Positions 62,752 through 64,000 of a stretch of 64,000 bases of DNA are shown here, piece after piece. The position numbers were made by a program, and so were the translations under genes. Positions within the stretch are counted from its first letter, which is position 1. Each line of letters opens with the position of its first letter. The notes below the pieces were generated by a model. That model saw only the letters and a program-made list of their open reading frames with translations. It was not told where the DNA came from and did no database searches. The DNA is from Streptomyces sp. NBC_01288. GTDB lineage: Bacteria; Actinomycetota; Actinomycetes; Streptomycetales; Streptomycetaceae. The DNA lies in the NCBI RefSeq assembly GCF_035982055.1, contig NZ_CP108427.1, forward strand, positions 1,674,001 to 1,738,000. The letters are read 5' to 3'.

Positions 62752-64000
62752 TTACTGGCCGAAGCCGTACGAGAACAAGTGGTCCGTGCCCGTCGAACCC
62801 GTTACCGGCAGCGTGATCGACGCGACCTGCTTGGACGGGTCCAACGAGACCTTCGCGGCGAAGACGTAGGACTTCACGCTGTCCCGGCCCCCGCTCCCGG
62901 TGTTCCGGTAGGCCGTCGTGGCGGCGGTCGTGTCGCCCGGAAGCGGCTTGCTGGAACCGCCGTTGAGGGTCCAGTCCGGGAAGGCGACCGTCCCCTGGGA
63001 GGTGGTGCCGTCGGTGTAGGTGACGGTCACCGTGCCCGAGACGCCGCTGCCGTCGGTCGGCGCGTTGGTCGCCGTGCCGAGCAGTCCCAGCGACGCACCC
63101 GAGGTGCCGGTCGGCATCGAGATGGTCTGGCCGGCCATCTCCAGGTTGTCCAGCTGACCCGAAGTCACCGTCGGCCAGGTGTAGTTGACGCCGTCGACCG
63201 TGAGCGGCGAGCCGCTCGTGACGCCGGCGGCCGCCAGCGCGTTCTGCGAGAAGGCCCAACCCCCGCCGTCGAAGCCGCCCGAGAAGGTGGCGCCGTCGGG
63301 ATAGATGCCCTCGTTGGTGTTGTACGGCCACAGCGCGCCGGCCTTGGCCACGGCCACCCGGAGGGTCGCCCCGGCCGGCGTCGCACCGGAGGTGTGGTCG
63401 GTCAGCGCGAACGTGACCGGGAACAGGCCTTCGTCCGCGCCTGCCGTCACCTTGACCTTCGCCTCGGCGCTGCCCGCCGCGGGCACCGTCAGCGTTCCGG
63501 ACGCCGGGGCCGGCGTGACGCCGGAGGGAGCCGTCGCCTTCCAGTCGACCGTGACGGCCGTGCTGCCGAGGTTGGTCAGGTCGAGCGTGCCGTCACCGGC
63601 CGAACCCGGCTGGAGCACAAGGCCGTTGGAGGGACCGGTCGCGGCCAGCACCCGGCCGCCGCCCGTGGTGTCCGACGGCGGCGCCGCCGAAGGGCCGGAC
63701 GCCCAGGCCGTGTTGGGCTGTGTGCCGAGCGTGAAGTCGAGCGTGCCCGCGCCCTGGAACTTCTGGTAGGTCAGCCAAGAGGTGTTCCACGCCTTGCCGT
63801 TGACGCCGAGCGACTGCACGTACGGCGCGTCGGGCGCGGCCTGCGGGGCGTTGATCCGCACCGTCTTTCCGCTGCCGAAGGTCACCTTGGCCGCCGGGAA
63901 CGCCGGGCTGCCGAGCGCCAGGGTGTCCGTGCCCGGGGTCTCCGGGTACATGCCGAGCTCGGACCAGACGTACCAGGAACTCATCGCGCCGAGGTCGTCG
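62752..64000 (-). CDS. GH92 alpha-mannosidase, C-terminal part (truncated by window)
   Basis: The 3' end of a secreted glycoside hydrolase; the N-terminal and most of the catalytic part lie beyond 64000. The visible start, DDLGAMSSWYVWSELGMYPETPGTD, is the GH92 C-terminal signature, with ALGSPAFPAAKVTFG and AP-rich substrate-site residues after it. A bacterial-Ig-like beta domain with NGLVLQPGS and an NPCBM- or galactose-binding-like module follow, ending HLFSYGFGQ. GH92 enzymes are exo-alpha-mannosidases acting on fungal or plant N-glycans and mannans. With the chitinase and glucanase, it fits fungal-wall degradation. Incomplete at the right edge. Confidence 0.9.
   Translation of the reverse strand, partial: DDLGAMSSWYVWSELGMYPETPGTDTLALGSPAFPAAKVTFGSGKTVRINAPQAAPDAPYVQSLGVNGKAWNTSWLTYQKFQGAGTLDFTLGTQPNTAWASGPSAAPPSDTTGGGRVLAATGPSNGLVLQPGSAGDGTLDLTNLGSTAVTVDWKATAPSGVTPAPASGTLTVPAAGSAEAKVKVTAGADEGLFPVTFALTDHTSGATPAGATLRVAVAKAGALWPYNTNEGIYPDGATFSGGFDGGGWAFSQNALAAAGVTSGSPLTVDGVNYTWPTVTSGQLDNLEMAGQTISMPTGTSGASLGLLGTATNAPTDGSGVSGTVTVTYTDGTTSQGTVAFPDWTLNGGSSKPLPGDTTAATTAYRNTGSGGRDSVKSYVFAAKVSLDPSKQVASITLPVTGSTGTDHLFSYGFGQ

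Overview
The window is high-G+C actinobacterial DNA, almost certainly from a Streptomyces chromosome. The reasons are: strong third-position G/C bias; frequent GTG and TTG starts behind AAGGAG-type ribosome binding sites; many secreted hydrolases with lipobox or Tat-like signals; several LuxR-family regulators with large ATPase domains; DasR-like boxes upstream of a family 19 chitinase; and TTA codons confined to two genes. It looks like accessory or arm-type content: polysaccharide use, small-molecule catabolism, regulators and exported enzymes. I see no rRNA, tRNA, CRISPR array, transposase or prophage genes.

Layout. 0-5.3 kb: a minus-strand sugar ABC importer (binding lipoprotein and two permeases, no ATPase) diverges from a secreted family 55 exo-beta-1,3-glucanase, probably a beta-glucan uptake locus. 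5.3-8 kb: a stand-alone EF-G paralogue followed by degenerate ~120-bp repeats. 8.1-13.5 kb: an NlpC/P60 hydrolase, a 1287-residue HTH-STAND-ATPase-WD40 protein carrying a TTA codon, and a small exported protein. 13.7-28.0 kb: one long minus-strand run of 14 genes, described below. 28.2-33.4 kb: a Tat-type lactonase-like propeller protein, then an ABC exporter with a NarL-type two-component system. 33.7-35.9 kb: a family 53 galactanase and a family 26-like lipoprotein, convergent across a strong terminator. 35.9-36.8 kb: an 850-bp gene-poor stretch with 40-bp tandem repeats. 36.8-47.5 kb: alpha/beta hydrolases, a phosphotriesterase-like protein, an AraC regulator, an aminohydrolase, a large LAL regulator, an acetyltransferase and an ECF-type sigma factor. 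47.8-55 kb: a MATE exporter, a LacI regulator with an M19 dipeptidase, a divergent Gfo/Idh/MocA oxidoreductase, and a LuxR/STAND regulator. 55.2-64 kb: a secreted serine protease with a repeat-tailed partner, a DUF4232 lipoprotein, a GH19 chitinase, a penicillin-acylase family enzyme, a GDSL hydrolase, an Smr-domain protein, and the 3' part of a GH92 mannosidase that runs off the window.

The most unusual content is the 14-gene run at 13.7-28 kb. Its order of transcription is: NitT/TauT-type ABC ATPase, CoxG-like protein, HpcH/HpaI aldolase, LigJ-like amidohydrolase, ThDP enzyme, a 4,5-dihydroxyphthalate-decarboxylase-like protein, a DUF3500 protein, two more decarboxylase-like paralogues, LigI-like amidohydrolase, FCD-type GntR regulator, carboxylesterase, then the importer binding protein and permease. 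The parts resemble the lower protocatechuate-4,5-cleavage/phthalate route (LigI, LigJ, aldolase, Pht5-like), but no ring dioxygenase is present and the decarboxylase-like gene is triplicated. Two palindromes that fit the FadR/FCD-type GntR operator pattern lie in and next to its promoter region. I infer an undescribed uptake and catabolic pathway for an ester or an aromatic/pyrone-type carboxylic acid.

The second unusual signal is dispersed: a near-palindromic 12-mer, TGGA(A/C)CG(G/T)TCCA, occurs 12 times exactly and about 17 more times with one mismatch. Copies lie in promoters, hairpins and coding regions, far above what composition predicts.
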